Shown in pieces: positions 35,360 through 45,062 of a DNA stretch of 64,000 bases (position 1 is its first letter; each line of letters starts with the position of its first letter). Source of the DNA: Enterobacterales bacterium (lineage in GTDB: Bacteria; Pseudomonadota; Gammaproteobacteria; Enterobacterales; Enterobacteriaceae); NCBI GenBank assembly GCA_015654925.1, contig JAATFX010000085.1:1-64000 (forward strand), read 5' to 3'. Both the position numbers and the translations under genes were made by a program. The notes beneath the pieces were generated by a model that was not told the DNA's origin, searched no databases, and saw only the letters and a list, made by a program, of their open reading frames with translations.

Positions 35360-36187
35360 ATGAAACTGCGTTTAACCGCCGGCCGGTTGGCCACGTCTGC
35401 TCTGGCGGCTGTATTGGCCATGGCGTCGTTAAGCGTGAGCGCCGCCGGGCAAGACAAGACCTTGAAACTGGGTTTTAACCCCGGTCCCTATAAAGAGCAG
35501 TTCGAGAAAGGCGTCGCCCCTTATTTGCAACAAAAGGGCTACGCCATCGAGTATCGCGACTTCAGCGACGGCATCCAGGTGAATAACGCGGTTAATACCG
35601 GCGAAATCGACGCCAATATCATGCAGCATCCGGTGTACCTGAAATCGGTCAATGAGCGCCTCGGCATTGATAATATTGGCATTGTCCAGGTGCCTACCCC
35701 GCCGATGGGGCTTTATTCCAATAAGCATGCCAATGCCAACCCCCCGGCGCCGGGCGCCGTGATTTCGGTTCCCAACCAGCCGTCCAATGAGTACCGCGCC
35801 GCGCTGCTGCTGCAAGATCTCGGCTGGATCAAAATCGCCCCCAATGTGGACCCCGCGACCTTCTCGCAGAAGAATATCAGCGATAACCCCTATAAAATCC
35901 AGTTCAAGGAAATGGATAACGCCCAGCAGGTGCGGGCGTTGCCGGATGTGGATTATGGCGCGATCCAGGGCAATTTCGCCGTCTCCAGCGGCATGAAGCT
36001 GTCCTCGGCGCTGCGCCTGGAAAATCCCACCAAAGGATTTATCAACGTGGTGACCGTGGCGGGTAAAAATAAAGACGCCCCGTTTGCCAAAGATATTATC
36101 GAGGGTTATCACTCGGCGGCATTCAAGCAATATATCCATGGCGACAGCCAGTATGCCGGCTATTTGCTGCCTGATTATTTGCAGTAA
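35360..36187 (+). CDS. MetQ/NlpA-family ABC substrate-binding protein (set 2)
   Basis: The 275-residue periplasmic protein has a signal peptide ending SVSAAG and no lipobox. The core reads FNPGPYKEQFEKGV, INAN-type GEIDANIMQHPVYL, VSVPNQPSNEYRAALLL-like segment and DYGAIQGNFAVSSGM, the NlpA family plan but clearly divergent from set 1. GGGAA precedes ATG. It heads an operon with MetN-, MetI-, LuxS- and SDR-type genes. A methionine-related or other sulfur ligand is likely. Confidence 0.88.
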   Translation: MKLRLTAGRLATSALAAVLAMASLSVSAAGQDKTLKLGFNPGPYKEQFEKGVAPYLQQKGYAIEYRDFSDGIQVNNAVNTGEIDANIMQHPVYLKSVNERLGIDNIGIVQVPTPPMGLYSNKHANANPPAPGAVISVPNQPSNEYRAALLLQDLGWIKIAPNVDPATFSQKNISDNPYKIQFKEMDNAQQVRALPDVDYGAIQGNFAVSSGMKLSSALRLENPTKGFINVVTVAGKNKDAPFAKDIIEGYHSAAFKQYIHGDSQYAGYLLPDYLQ

Positions 36188-36215
36188 ACCCCGGGAGAGC
36201 GTCGATTGAGAAACC

Positions 36216-37253
36216 ATGATGATTGAATTGAACAACATCAGCAAAACCTTCGAGCGTAAAGGCATAAAAATAGAGGCGTTGCAGGATATCAATCTGCGGG
36301 TGGAAAAAGGCGATATCTTCGGCATTATCGGCTATAGCGGCGCGGGTAAAAGCACGTTGCTCCGGCTGGTCAACGCGCTTGAGATCCCCACCACGGGGGA
36401 GGTGGTGATTAACGGCGCGGCGATCAATCGTTTCAGCCAGCGGCAGCTGCGGGCGATTAAAAAAGATATCGGCATGATTTTTCAGAATTTTAATTTGCTA
36501 TTGTCCAAAACCGCATGGCAAAACGTGGCCATGCCGCTGGTGCTGCTGGGCAAGGATCGCGCTTTTATCCGGGCGCGGGTGGCGGAGTTGCTGGCGTTCG
36601 TCGGCCTCGGCGACCGGGCGCACAGTTATCCCGATGAGCTGTCCGGCGGCCAGAAGCAACGGGTGGGCATTGCCCGCGCCCTGGCCACCAACCCGTCGAT
36701 CCTGCTGTGCGACGAAGCCACCTCGGCGCTGGACCCGCAAACCACCGCCCAAATCCTGCTGCTGCTTAAACGCATCAACCGGGAATATAACATCACCATT
36801 TTGCTGATTACCCATGAGATGACGGTTATCCAGAAAATCTGCAATAAGGTCGCGGTCATGGAGCGGGGCGCCATTATCGAACAGGGCGCGGTGATTGACG
36901 TCTTCGGCCACCCCTCCCATCCCGCCACCGTGAATTTCGTCCGCACCGTGATCCAGGATCGGCTGCCGGACAGCATCCGCGATGAGCTGCGCCACGATAC
37001 CCGCGGCAGGCGGCTGCGGCTGGAGTTTATCGGCCTGGCCGCCAACCGGCCGATTATTAATAACCTGATCAAACGGTTCGATGTCGAGGTGAATATTCTG
37101 TATGCCAGCATGTCCGAGGTCCAGGACGTGACGCTGGGATTTATGATGGTCCAGCTTAACGGCGAACCGGGGCAAATCGACGGCGCCGTGGCTTTCCTGG
37201 CGCAAGCCGGCGTGGATATCCAGGAGATCGATCTATGTTCGACACGGCAATAA
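36216..37253 (+). CDS. MetN-type ABC transporter ATPase with NIL domain (set 2)
   Basis: The 345-residue ATPase has the full MetN length. Walker A is [15 protein letters not shown], the signature is [16 protein letters not shown] and Walker B is [11 protein letters not shown]. The last ~90 residues (RLEFIGLAANRPIINNLIKRF, in part; VQDVTLGFMMVQL) form the NIL/ACT-like domain that senses methionine in MetN. It shares 19 bases with the following permease gene. Confidence 0.93.
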   Translation: MMIELNNISKTFERKGIKIEALQDINLRVEKGDIFGIIGYSGAGKSTLLRLVNALEIPTTGEVVINGAAINRFSQRQLRAIKKDIGMIFQNFNLLLSKTAWQNVAMPLVLLGKDRAFIRARVAELLAFVGLGDRAHSYPDELSGGQKQRVGIARALATNPSILLCDEATSALDPQTTAQILLLLKRINREYNITILLITHEMTVIQKICNKVAVMERGAIIEQGAVIDVFGHPSHPATVNFVRTVIQDRLPDSIRDELRHDTRGRRLRLEFIGLAANRPIINNLIKRFDVEVNILYASMSEVQDVTLGFMMVQLNGEPGQIDGAVAFLAQAGVDIQEIDLCSTRQ

Positions 37254-37894
37254 CCGCAGGGCAGTTCTTAATCGCCCTGCATGATACGCTGCTGATGGTC
37301 AGCATTTCCCTGGTCATCGGCTCGCTGATTGGCATTCCGTTGGGAATCTATCTGGTGGTGACCCGCCCCGGTGGATTAATTCACAACCGGGCGGCCTATG
37401 CCATTATCAATCCCATCGTGAATATCGTGCGTTCACTGCCGTTTATTATCTTGATGATTACCATCATTCCGTTTACCCGGCTTATCGTGCACACCACGAT
37501 CGGTACGCCCGGCGCCATCGTGCCGCTGATTATTTTTATTGCCCCTTATATCGCCCGGCTGGTGGAAAACTCGCTGCTGGATGTCGACCCTGGCATCCTG
37601 GAAGCGGCCAAATCCATGGGCGCCACCCCGCTGCAGGCCATCTGGCATTTTCTGCTGCCCGAGGCGCTCTCGTCGCTGATCCTGGCGCTGACCACCGCCA
37701 CCATCGGCCTGATCGGCGCCACCGCCATGGCGGGCACGGTCGGCGGCGGCGGCATCGGCGATTTGGCCATTACCTATGGCTATCAGCGCTTTGATACCTT
37801 CGCCACCGTCACCACCGCCCTGGTGCTGATCGCCATCGTCCAGCTGTTGCAGTCGCTGGGTAATTTTCTGGCCCGGCGCATCCGGCGGGAGTGA
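37235..37894 (+). CDS. MetI-type ABC transporter permease (set 2)
   Basis: The 219-residue, five-helix inner-membrane permease has NIVRSLPFIILMITIIPFTRL (in part), the coupling-loop LEAAKSMGATPLQAIWHFLLPEAL and MAGTVGGGGIGDLAI, all MetI hallmarks. It is translationally coupled to the MetN-type gene. 65 bases separate it from luxS. Confidence 0.93.
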   Translation: MFDTAITAGQFLIALHDTLLMVSISLVIGSLIGIPLGIYLVVTRPGGLIHNRAAYAIINPIVNIVRSLPFIILMITIIPFTRLIVHTTIGTPGAIVPLIIFIAPYIARLVENSLLDVDPGILEAAKSMGATPLQAIWHFLLPEALSSLILALTTATIGLIGATAMAGTVGGGGIGDLAITYGYQRFDTFATVTTALVLIAIVQLLQSLGNFLARRIRRE

Positions 37895-37959
37895 TTCTCC
37901 CGCGCCGTTTTGCCTGCTGGACTTTTGTCCGCCGGGCCTCATTAAAAAGGAAACCTATC

Positions 37960-38415
37960 ATGGCTAATGTTGAAAGCTTTCAGTTGGATCATACCAAGGT
38001 GACCGCGCCTTACGTACGCCTGGCCGGTACGGAACGCAACGAGCAGGGCAGCATCGTGCAAAAATACGATCTGCGTTTTCTCCAGCCGAATCAGGACGCT
38101 TTGCCCACCGCGGCGCTGCATACCCTGGAGCATCTGCTGGCCACCGGATTGCGCGATCGGCTAAAGGGGATTATCGATCTGTCGCCCATGGGCTGCCGCA
38201 CCGGTTTTTATCTGATTATCTGGAATGAACATAACCCGGCGGAGATTGCCGCGGCCCTGACCCGGGTACTGGAGCAGGTGCTGGAGGCCGACACGGTGCC
38301 GGCGGTGTCGGCGCTGGAGTGCGGCAATTATCGCGATCATTCGCTGTTTTCCGCCAAGGAATACGCGCGCCTGGTGCTGACCGCCGGCATCAGCGACAAT
38401 CCTTTCCGGACCTGA
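37960..38415 (+). CDS. luxS: Short divergent LuxS-type S-ribosylhomocysteine lyase
   Basis: The 151-residue enzyme splits S-ribosylhomocysteine into homocysteine and DPD, the AI-2 precursor. All key residues are present: zinc ligands H54 and H58 in HTLEH with E57, Cys121 in LECGNYRDHS, and catalytic Cys79 in MGCRTGFY. Standard enterobacterial LuxS is about 171 residues and starts MPLLDSF; this one (MANVESFQLDH, KVTAPYVRLAG) looks like the shorter Firmicutes/other-lineage type. AAGG lies nine bases before ATG 37960. In this cluster its homocysteine can feed cystathionine beta-synthase. Likely a second, transferred luxS. Confidence 0.92.
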   Translation: MANVESFQLDHTKVTAPYVRLAGTERNEQGSIVQKYDLRFLQPNQDALPTAALHTLEHLLATGLRDRLKGIIDLSPMGCRTGFYLIIWNEHNPAEIAAALTRVLEQVLEADTVPAVSALECGNYRDHSLFSAKEYARLVLTAGISDNPFRT

Positions 38416-38419
38416 CGCC

Positions 38420-39187
38420 ATGCTTAACCTGGATTTCAGCGGTAAAACCGCGGTGATCACCGGCGGACTCAACGGTATCGGCGAAGCCATCGGCGCCCTG
38501 TTCCTGGAGGCCGGCGCCAACGTGGTGATCGGCGATATTCTCTGTCCGCCCGGCGCCAGGGCGGTCGGCGCGCGCCTGGTGCATATCCGCACCGACGTCA
38601 CCCGCCGGGGCCACGCCGAGGCGCTAATCGCCTGCGCGGTGGCCCATTTCGGCGCGGTGGATGTCCTGGTGAACAACAGCGGAGTGTCCGCCATGGGCCG
38701 TTTGGAATCGGTGACGGAAAGCGAATGGGACCGGGTGATGGCGGTGAATGCCAAAGGCGTCTACCTGATATCCCAGGCGGCGATAGGGTCCATGAAACGG
38801 CAAGGCGGCGGCCGGATTATCAATATCGCCTCCCAGGCCGGCAAAAACGGTTATCGCCTGATGGGGCAATATGTCGCGTCCAAACACGCGGTGCTGGGCC
38901 TGACCAAGGTGCTGGCCATTGAGCTGGCCCGGGATAATATTCTGGTTAACGCCGTGTGCCCCGGCATCGTCGAAACCGCGATGAAGCGGCGCGAGCGCGA
39001 AGAAGGCGCGCTGCTGCGCGGACTGGCGGCGGCGGATATTTTGGCGGAGGACTGCGCGCAAATTCCCCTGGGCCGTACGGCCCTGCCCGCCGACGTGGCC
39101 AACGTGGTGGTCTTCCTCGCCAGCCCGCTGGCGTCCTATATGACCGGCCAGGCGATCAACGTCACCGGCGGTATGACGATGCACTAA
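38420..39187 (+). CDS. Short-chain dehydrogenase/reductase after luxS
   Basis: The 255-residue SDR has TGGLNGIGEAIGALF, GDI at the end of beta-2 (an Asp that favours NAD), NNSGVS, NIASQAG and the catalytic YVASKHAVLG. VTGGMTMH closes it. It starts four bases after luxS and ends the operon. A role in handling the ribosyl or DPD product of LuxS would be attractive, but it could equally be a sugar or polyol dehydrogenase belonging to the xylonate block downstream. Confidence 0.87.
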   Translation: MLNLDFSGKTAVITGGLNGIGEAIGALFLEAGANVVIGDILCPPGARAVGARLVHIRTDVTRRGHAEALIACAVAHFGAVDVLVNNSGVSAMGRLESVTESEWDRVMAVNAKGVYLISQAAIGSMKRQGGGRIINIASQAGKNGYRLMGQYVASKHAVLGLTKVLAIELARDNILVNAVCPGIVETAMKRREREEGALLRGLAAADILAEDCAQIPLGRTALPADVANVVVFLASPLASYMTGQAINVTGGMTMH

Positions 39188-39533
39188 TCCCGGGGCTTGG
39201 CCCCTGCGCCCCACGGCTGCCAACACCTCGCCCATCGGCGCATGCCGCCACCCGGCGGTATAACCTCCCGCCGGCCGGTAAAAGATATTCCCCAGATCAT
39301 TTTGTGATCCAGAGTACAAATTGAACACACACTTCCCATAGGGGATTTACACCCCTAAAAGGCCGGTGCTAGTATCTTGTTATGCATTATGCAACCGTGT
39401 TCTATAATGTAGAACAAAAATAACTTGGCGCGGCAGCACGCGAGCCGGTGGTTATTTATCCGATGGTTGCTTATCCGGTGCGTAAAACATCACTCCTTCA
39501 CACTTCGCGTTGTATCAAGATAAGGCCAATAGC
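39188..39533 (+). promoter_or_regulatory. Promoter region and palindromic operator of the yjhHGF block
   Basis: This gap of about 345 bases holds TGTTCTA-TAATG-TAGAACA, a perfect 7+7 inverted repeat at 39398-39416. A TATAAT at 39403-39408 lies inside it, so a bound repressor would cover the -10 element. YjhI (IclR family), encoded at 44127-44879, is the natural candidate. Upstream, about 39195-39340, I see nothing distinctive. Confidence 0.5.
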
Positions 39534-40451
39534 ATGACAGATATCAAGCAGTTAACCGGAATTATCCCCCCCGTATCCACTATTTTTACCCCGCAGGGCG
39601 AGTTGGACGAGGCGGGCATGGGGCTGGTTATTGATTTCCTGATTACCGCCGGCGTCAACGGGCTGTTTTTCCTGGGTACCGGCGGTGAATTTTCCCAGAT
39701 GTCGGCGGATGAACGCCGGCGGGTAGCGGAATTCGTCGTGGGGCACGTGGCCGGCCGGGTGCCGGTATTGATCGGTACCGGCAGCACCAATACGCGCGAA
39801 GCCGTGGCGCTGAGCCAGCATGCGCAGGCCATAGGCGCCAGCGCCATCGTGGTGATTAACCCTTATTACTGGCAAATTACCGAAGCCAACGTCAGCCGCT
39901 ATTATGCCGATATCGCCACCGCCGTGGATATTCCGGTGATTCTCTACAATTTCCCGCAGCTTACCGGCCAAGATTTAACCCCGGCCCTGGTAAAACGACT
40001 GGCGGATGCCCACGCTAATATTGTCGGCATCAAAGATACCATTGATTCCGTCGCCCATTTGCGCGAGATGATTCTAACGGTAAAAGAGGCGCATCCCGAT
40101 TTCCGGGTATTCTGCGGTTTTGACGATCATCTGATGAACACCCTGCTGCTGGGCGGCGACGGCGCCATTTCGGCCAGCGCCAACTTCGCGCCGCAATTAT
40201 CCATCGGCATTTATCGCGCCGTGCGCGCCGGGGATTTGGGTGAAGCCGCCCGGTTAAATCAGGCGCTGCTGGGGCTGCCCGCGCTGTATAAAATCGACAG
40301 TCCGTTCGTAAATGTGGTGAAAGAGGCGATGCGGCTTTGCGGGCAGGATATTTCCACCTATGCGCTGCCGCCGACCCAACCATTGGATAATGCCAAAAAA
40401 GCCGCGGTGCGCCAGGTATTACAGCGTGCCGGGGTGATAAATAAAGCCTGA
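39534..40451 (+). CDS. yjhH: YjhH/YagE-type 2-dehydro-3-deoxy-sugar-acid aldolase
   Basis: The 305-residue DapA-family TIM-barrel lyase splits 2-dehydro-3-deoxy-pentonate to pyruvate and glycolaldehyde. GTGGEFSQMSADER is the phosphate-type loop, YNFPQLTGQDL carries the catalytic Tyr and VGIKDTIDSV the Schiff-base Lys. Start 39534 follows AAGG. With the dehydratase and GntP permease downstream it forms a xylonate-type pathway as in E. coli yjhHGF. Confidence 0.92.
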   Translation: MTDIKQLTGIIPPVSTIFTPQGELDEAGMGLVIDFLITAGVNGLFFLGTGGEFSQMSADERRRVAEFVVGHVAGRVPVLIGTGSTNTREAVALSQHAQAIGASAIVVINPYYWQITEANVSRYYADIATAVDIPVILYNFPQLTGQDLTPALVKRLADAHANIVGIKDTIDSVAHLREMILTVKEAHPDFRVFCGFDDHLMNTLLLGGDGAISASANFAPQLSIGIYRAVRAGDLGEAARLNQALLGLPALYKIDSPFVNVVKEAMRLCGQDISTYALPPTQPLDNAKKAAVRQVLQRAGVINKA

Positions 40452-40533
40452 TATGGCGCAATACGGCTAATGGCAGCCGGCGCTATGTTATTTGAAACCC
40501 GGATTTACATGCTACCAGCAGGTGGGCAAAGTT

Positions 40534-42513
40534 ATGTCTCTAAACACGATTTTCACCGATACAGACGAGTCGATATACGCGATCCAGACCCATGCGCCGG
40601 GGCCGCAAGGCGCGCTGCCCCTGACGGCGCAAATGCTGATGGATTCCCCGAGCGGCAATATTTTCGGCCTGACGTTAAATGCCGGCATGGGGTGGGACCC
40701 CAATAAATTGCTGGGTACCGAAGTGCTGATATTAGGCACGCAGGGGGGCATCCGCGACCCCGACGGTTCGCCGGTGGCCCTGGGTTACCACACGGGCCAT
40801 TGGGAAATCGGTTTGCAAATGCAGGCGGCCGCCCGGGAAATCAGCCGGCACGGCGGGGTGCCTTTCGCCGGTTATGTCAGCGATCCCTGCGACGGGCGCT
40901 CGCAGGGCACCACCGGCATGTTTGATTCCTTACCCTATCGCAACGATGCGGCCATGGTGTTCCGGCGCTTAATCCGCTCCTTGCCGACCCGCAAAGCGGT
41001 GATCGGGGTGGCGACGTGCGATAAAGGGCTGCCGGCCATGATGATTGCGCTGGCGTCAATGCACGATCTGCCGACCATTATCGTACCGGGCGGCGCTACG
41101 CTGCCCCCGACCCACGGCGAAGATGCGGGCAAGGTTCAGACGATCGGCGCCAGGTTCGCCAATCATGAACTCAGCCTGCAGGACGCGGCGGAGCTGGGCT
41201 GCCGGGCTTGCGCGTCGCCAGGCGGCGGCTGCCAGTTTTTAGGCACCGCGGGTACGTCCCAGGTGGTGGCCGAAGGCCTGGGGCTGGCGCTGCCCCACTC
41301 CGCCCTGGCGCCCTCCGGCCAGCCGGTATGGCATGAAATCGCCCGCCAGTCCGCCCGCGCCGCGCTGGTGCTCGGACGCAAAGGATTGACCACCAAGGAT
41401 ATCATTACCGATAAAGCCATCGAAAACGCCATGGTGATTCATGCGGCTTTCGGCGGTTCGACCAATCTGCTGCTGCATATCCCGGCCATCGCGCACGCCG
41501 CGGGTTGTAAGATTCCCACCGTGGATGACTGGGCGGAGCTCAATCGCCGGGTGCCGCGGCTGGTGAGCGTGCTCCCCAACGGCCCGGTATATCATCCCAC
41601 CGTGCGGGCATTTTTGGCCGGCGGCGTACCCGAAGTCATGCTGCATCTGCGCAAGCTGGGCTTACTGCATGAGGATGCGTTAACCGTTACCGGCGAAACG
41701 CTGGGCGACAACCTGGATTGGTGGGAGGCGTCGCAACGGCGCACCCTGTTCCGGCAACGTCTGTTCGAGCTGGACGGCGTGGCGCCGGACGACGTAATTA
41801 TGTCGCCGCAGCAGGCCAGGGAACGCGGCCTGACCTCCACCATTACGTTCCCCACCGGCAACATCGCCCCGGAAGGGGCGGTGATTAAATCCACCGCCAT
41901 CGACCCCGCCGTGGTCGGGGCGGACGGCGTTTACCGCCATACCGGCAAGGCCAAGGTTTTTACCGCCGAAGCCGATGCCATTAAAGCCATCAAGCAGGGC
42001 GGCATCCAGGCCGGCGATATGATGGTGCTGATCGGCGGCGGCCCCTCGGGCACCGGCATGGAGGAAACCTATCAGCTCACCTCGGCCTTAAAACATCTTT
42101 CATACGGCAAATATGTCTCATTGTTGACCGATGCGCGGTTTTCCGGCGTATCCACCGGCGCCTGTATCGGCCATATCGGACCGGAGGCGCTGGTCGGCGG
42201 GCCGATCGGCAAACTGCGCGACGGGGATATCATCGAAATGATCATCGATCGCGACCGGCTGGTAGGGTCGATCAATTTTATCGGCACGGAACATCACCCG
42301 CTGTCGCCGGCGGCGGGGGCGGAGGAACTTAAGGGGCGCGAACCGCATCCCGGCCTGCGCCCGCATCCCGAACTGCCCGACGATACCCGCCTTTGGGCGG
42401 CATTACAGGCGGTCAGCGGCGGGACTTGGCAAGGCTGCGTCTATGATGCGGATCGGATAATCAAAGTATTGGCGGCGGGAGAAAAAGCCTTGGCGGAACA
42501 GAAAATTATTTAA
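40534..42513 (+). CDS. yjhG: YjhG/YagF-type D-xylonate dehydratase
   Basis: The 659-residue IlvD/EDD-family Fe-S dehydratase makes 2-dehydro-3-deoxy-D-xylonate from xylonate. Long stretches match E. coli Yjh[37 protein letters not shown] and [18 protein letters not shown], the Cys residues being cluster ligands. Further matches are [12 protein letters not shown] and SGGTW near the end. Start 40534 (MSLNTIF) follows AGGTGG. It lies 82 bases after yjhH. Confidence 0.95.
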   Translation: MSLNTIFTDTDESIYAIQTHAPGPQGALPLTAQMLMDSPSGNIFGLTLNAGMGWDPNKLLGTEVLILGTQGGIRDPDGSPVALGYHTGHWEIGLQMQAAAREISRHGGVPFAGYVSDPCDGRSQGTTGMFDSLPYRNDAAMVFRRLIRSLPTRKAVIGVATCDKGLPAMMIALASMHDLPTIIVPGGATLPPTHGEDAGKVQTIGARFANHELSLQDAAELGCRACASPGGGCQFLGTAGTSQVVAEGLGLALPHSALAPSGQPVWHEIARQSARAALVLGRKGLTTKDIITDKAIENAMVIHAAFGGSTNLLLHIPAIAHAAGCKIPTVDDWAELNRRVPRLVSVLPNGPVYHPTVRAFLAGGVPEVMLHLRKLGLLHEDALTVTGETLGDNLDWWEASQRRTLFRQRLFELDGVAPDDVIMSPQQARERGLTSTITFPTGNIAPEGAVIKSTAIDPAVVGADGVYRHTGKAKVFTAEADAIKAIKQGGIQAGDMMVLIGGGPSGTGMEETYQLTSALKHLSYGKYVSLLTDARFSGVSTGACIGHIGPEALVGGPIGKLRDGDIIEMIIDRDRLVGSINFIGTEHHPLSPAAGAEELKGREPHPGLRPHPELPDDTRLWAALQAVSGGTWQGCVYDADRIIKVLAAGEKALAEQKII

Positions 42514-42575
42514 TTAACCAATCATACCTCTGTATTTATATAAATAAAGCGATTACTGGCGCACTGATATTTAAT

Positions 42576-42599
42576 AACCACCCTTGAATTAGGGTGGTT
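42576..42599 (+). terminator. Stem-loop between yjhG and yjhF
   Basis: AACCACCCT and AGGGTGGTT pair in a perfect nine-base stem with a six-base loop, 62 bases after yjhG. No T run follows, so it may weaken read-through or protect the upstream mRNA rather than fully terminate. Confidence 0.55.
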
Positions 42600-42725
42600 A
42601 TGTTATCGCTGTACCGAGTATGGCTTCAACCAATAATAACGCCAGCATGATGCCTACACATTGTGCTGCACAGTGCTGCGTCTATTTTTAAAAATACATG
42701 GCGCAGTATAACCGGGAGTTATTTC

Positions 42726-44072
42726 ATGCCATTATTTATTGTATCTCTGGGAATACTGGTGCTGCTTATTTTAATTATGAAGTGCCGGCTGAATACATTT
42801 GTTTCATTGATTATCGTTTCTTTTGGCGTCGCGCTGGCTTTGGGCATACCGCTTAATAACGTGGTGAAATCCATTGAAGGCGGCCTGGGCGGTACTTTAG
42901 GCCATATCGCCCTGATTTTTGGTATCGGCGCCATGCTCGGCCGGCTGATTGCCGACGCGGGCGGCGCCCAGCGCATCGCCATTACGCTGATTGCCAAATT
43001 TGGCGAAAAAAATATTGAATGGGCGGTAGTGGTGGCGTCGTTTATTGTCGGCATCGCCCTGTTTTTTGAAGTGGGCCTAGTATTATTGATCCCCATTATA
43101 TTTACCATCGCCAGGCAGCTCAAGGTGTCTATTTTACATCTGGGCATCCCCATGGCGTCGGCGCTGTTGGTCACCCACGGCTTTTTGCCGCCCCATCCGG
43201 GACCCACCATGATTGCCGGCGAATATGGCGCCGATATTGGCGCGGTATTGCTGTACGGCATTATTGTCGGTACGCCGACGGTGATCCTGGCCGGACCGTT
43301 GTATAATAAACTGGCGAAAAAGATCGTGCCGGAAGGCTTTAACAAAATCGGTAATATCGAGTCGCTGGGCGATACGAAACAGTTCGAACTGGATCAAACG
43401 CCGGGGTTTAAAATCAGCCTGCTGACCGCCATGCTACCGGTGATTTTAATGTCCTTCGCCACCATCGTGACCATGATCCAGCAGGAAACCGGCCTGGCGG
43501 ACAATACGGCCCTGTCCGTTATCCGCTTGCTGGGCAATGCGTCGGTCGCCATGCTGATCTCGCTGCTGTTCGCCATTTACAGCATGGGGATCGCCAGGAA
43601 TATCGGCATCAAGGCGTTGATGGCATCCTGCTCTTCGGCGGCCACCAGTATCGGCATGATGCTGCTGATTATCGGCGGCGGGGGCGCGTTTAAGCAAGTC
43701 CTGATCGACGGCGGCGTGGGGCAGTACGTGGCCGATCTGTTTGCCGGCACCGCCGCTTCGCCGATTATCCTGGCCTGGGGGGTGGCGGCCATCTTGCGGA
43801 TTTCGCTCGGGTCGTCCACCGTGGCCGCCATCTCCACCGCCGGACTGGTGATGCCCGCCCTGGCGCACAGCAGCGCCAATCTGGCGCTGGTGACGTTGGC
43901 GACCGGGGCCGGCAGCGCCATAGCCTCGCATGTTAACGACGCGGGCTTCTGGATGATAAAAGAGTATTTCGGCCTGACGATGAAAGAGACCTTCGCCACC
44001 TGGACGGTATTATCGACCATTGTTTCCGTGGCGGGATTAGGCTTTATCATGCTGTTGAGCCTGGTAATATAA
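42726..44072 (+). CDS. yjhF: GntP-family sugar-acid permease (YjhF-like)
   Basis: The 448-residue proton symporter has about 12 to 14 helices. GntP family blocks: [53 protein letters not shown] and [17 protein letters not shown] (each in part). It should import a gluconate-like acid such as xylonate. Start 42726 follows GGGAG. It is preceded by a hairpin in the 212-base gap after yjhG. Confidence 0.9.
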   Translation: MPLFIVSLGILVLLILIMKCRLNTFVSLIIVSFGVALALGIPLNNVVKSIEGGLGGTLGHIALIFGIGAMLGRLIADAGGAQRIAITLIAKFGEKNIEWAVVVASFIVGIALFFEVGLVLLIPIIFTIARQLKVSILHLGIPMASALLVTHGFLPPHPGPTMIAGEYGADIGAVLLYGIIVGTPTVILAGPLYNKLAKKIVPEGFNKIGNIESLGDTKQFELDQTPGFKISLLTAMLPVILMSFATIVTMIQQETGLADNTALSVIRLLGNASVAMLISLLFAIYSMGIARNIGIKALMASCSSAATSIGMMLLIIGGGGAFKQVLIDGGVGQYVADLFAGTAASPIILAWGVAAILRISLGSSTVAAISTAGLVMPALAHSSANLALVTLATGAGSAIASHVNDAGFWMIKEYFGLTMKETFATWTVLSTIVSVAGLGFIMLLSLVI

Positions 44073-44080
44073 ATATCGAC

Positions 44081-44112
44081 GGCTGAATAATTGGGGGGAT
44101 TATTATTCAGCC
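44081..44112. terminator. Bidirectional terminator between yjhF and yjhI
   Basis: GGCTGAATAAT and ATTATTCAGCC form a perfect 11-base stem around a G-rich loop. It lies between the convergent permease and regulator genes and has A/T-rich arms in both directions. Confidence 0.7.
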
Positions 44113-44126
44113 GGTTGATGAGGGGG

Positions 44127-44879
44127 TTAATATCCCAATTGTTGCGACAGTTCCCGTCCGGCCTGGGTTAATAAGGTAATATATTGTGAAAATTCGGCTT
44201 CGCTGGTGCGGGCGACCAGCGTTGAAATACTGATGGCCGCAATAACCCGGCGCTCAACATTCCAAATGGGTACGGAAACACATTTTACGCCCTGTTCATT
44301 TTCCTGATTATCCAGGGCGTAACCCCGCGCCCGCACTTCATTTAATTCCGCCAGCAGCCGGGCTTCATCGGTAATCGAGTTCGGGGTTTGCCGGGTATAC
44401 TGGTAATTTTCCAAAAGCGCCTGGATCTCGCCGGCCGGCATAAAAGATAACAGCACTTTGCCTATGGCCGTGGAGTGCACCGGCAACCGGCGGCCGATGC
44501 GGGAATAGGAAATAACGGCCATTTTGCCTTCTACTTTATCGATATATACCCCTTCCTTGCCGTCCAGAATACCGAGATGGGTGGTTTGGCCGGTTTTTAT
44601 CGACAGATCGAGCAGGAAACTTCTGGCTTTTTGCCGGATATCAATGGAATTAACCACCAGGTTGCCGCGCTCCACCAGTTTCATGCCCAGGCGATATTTG
44701 CCGTTTTCCGGATTCTGATCGATATAACCTTGAACCTGCAGCGTTTTAAGCAAGGAGTGCAGCGTGCTTTTATGCATGCCCATTTTGATGCTGATATCGG
44801 TAATTTTAAGTTCGGTGGCGTGTTCATCGAACAGGTCCAGAATGCGCAGGGCACGTTCGACAGATTGAATGATAGGCAT
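44127..44879 (-). CDS. yjhI: IclR-family regulator (YjhI/XynR-like)
   Basis: The 250-residue regulator has an N-terminal winged HTH (SVERALRILDLFDE; ITDISIKMGMHKSTLHSLLKTL) and a C-terminal IclR effector domain (GRRLPVHSTAIGKVLLS; CVSVPIWN). It converges on yjhF. In E. coli the related YagI (XynR) and YjhI control xylonate genes. It probably represses yjhHGF through the palindrome at 39398-39416. Confidence 0.87.
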   Translation of the reverse strand: MPIIQSVERALRILDLFDEHATELKITDISIKMGMHKSTLHSLLKTLQVQGYIDQNPENGKYRLGMKLVERGNLVVNSIDIRQKARSFLLDLSIKTGQTTHLGILDGKEGVYIDKVEGKMAVISYSRIGRRLPVHSTAIGKVLLSFMPAGEIQALLENYQYTRQTPNSITDEARLLAELNEVRARGYALDNQENEQGVKCVSVPIWNVERRVIAAISISTLVARTSEAEFSQYITLLTQAGRELSQQLGY

Positions 44880-45062
44880 GGAGGACCGTTTGAAGAGTGA
44901 TTTATCCGTATTATGCTGTGACGGTACTACTTCCGGTGCTGAAAATCAATGTTACCGCCCCGGGCGGCCAGGCGGCGGGAAAACCACCAGAATCAATAGC
45001 TAACGCGGCCGCGGCCAGGCAACCCGCGCCGCCGTGGGTTTGCCCGCCCTGGCGCCCGCGCA

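Noticed and set aside
35313..35363. A 16-codon leader overlapping the set 2 metQ-like start
   Set aside because: Stop and start overlap as ATGA, but no ribosome-binding site precedes the ATG and there is no informative codon run.
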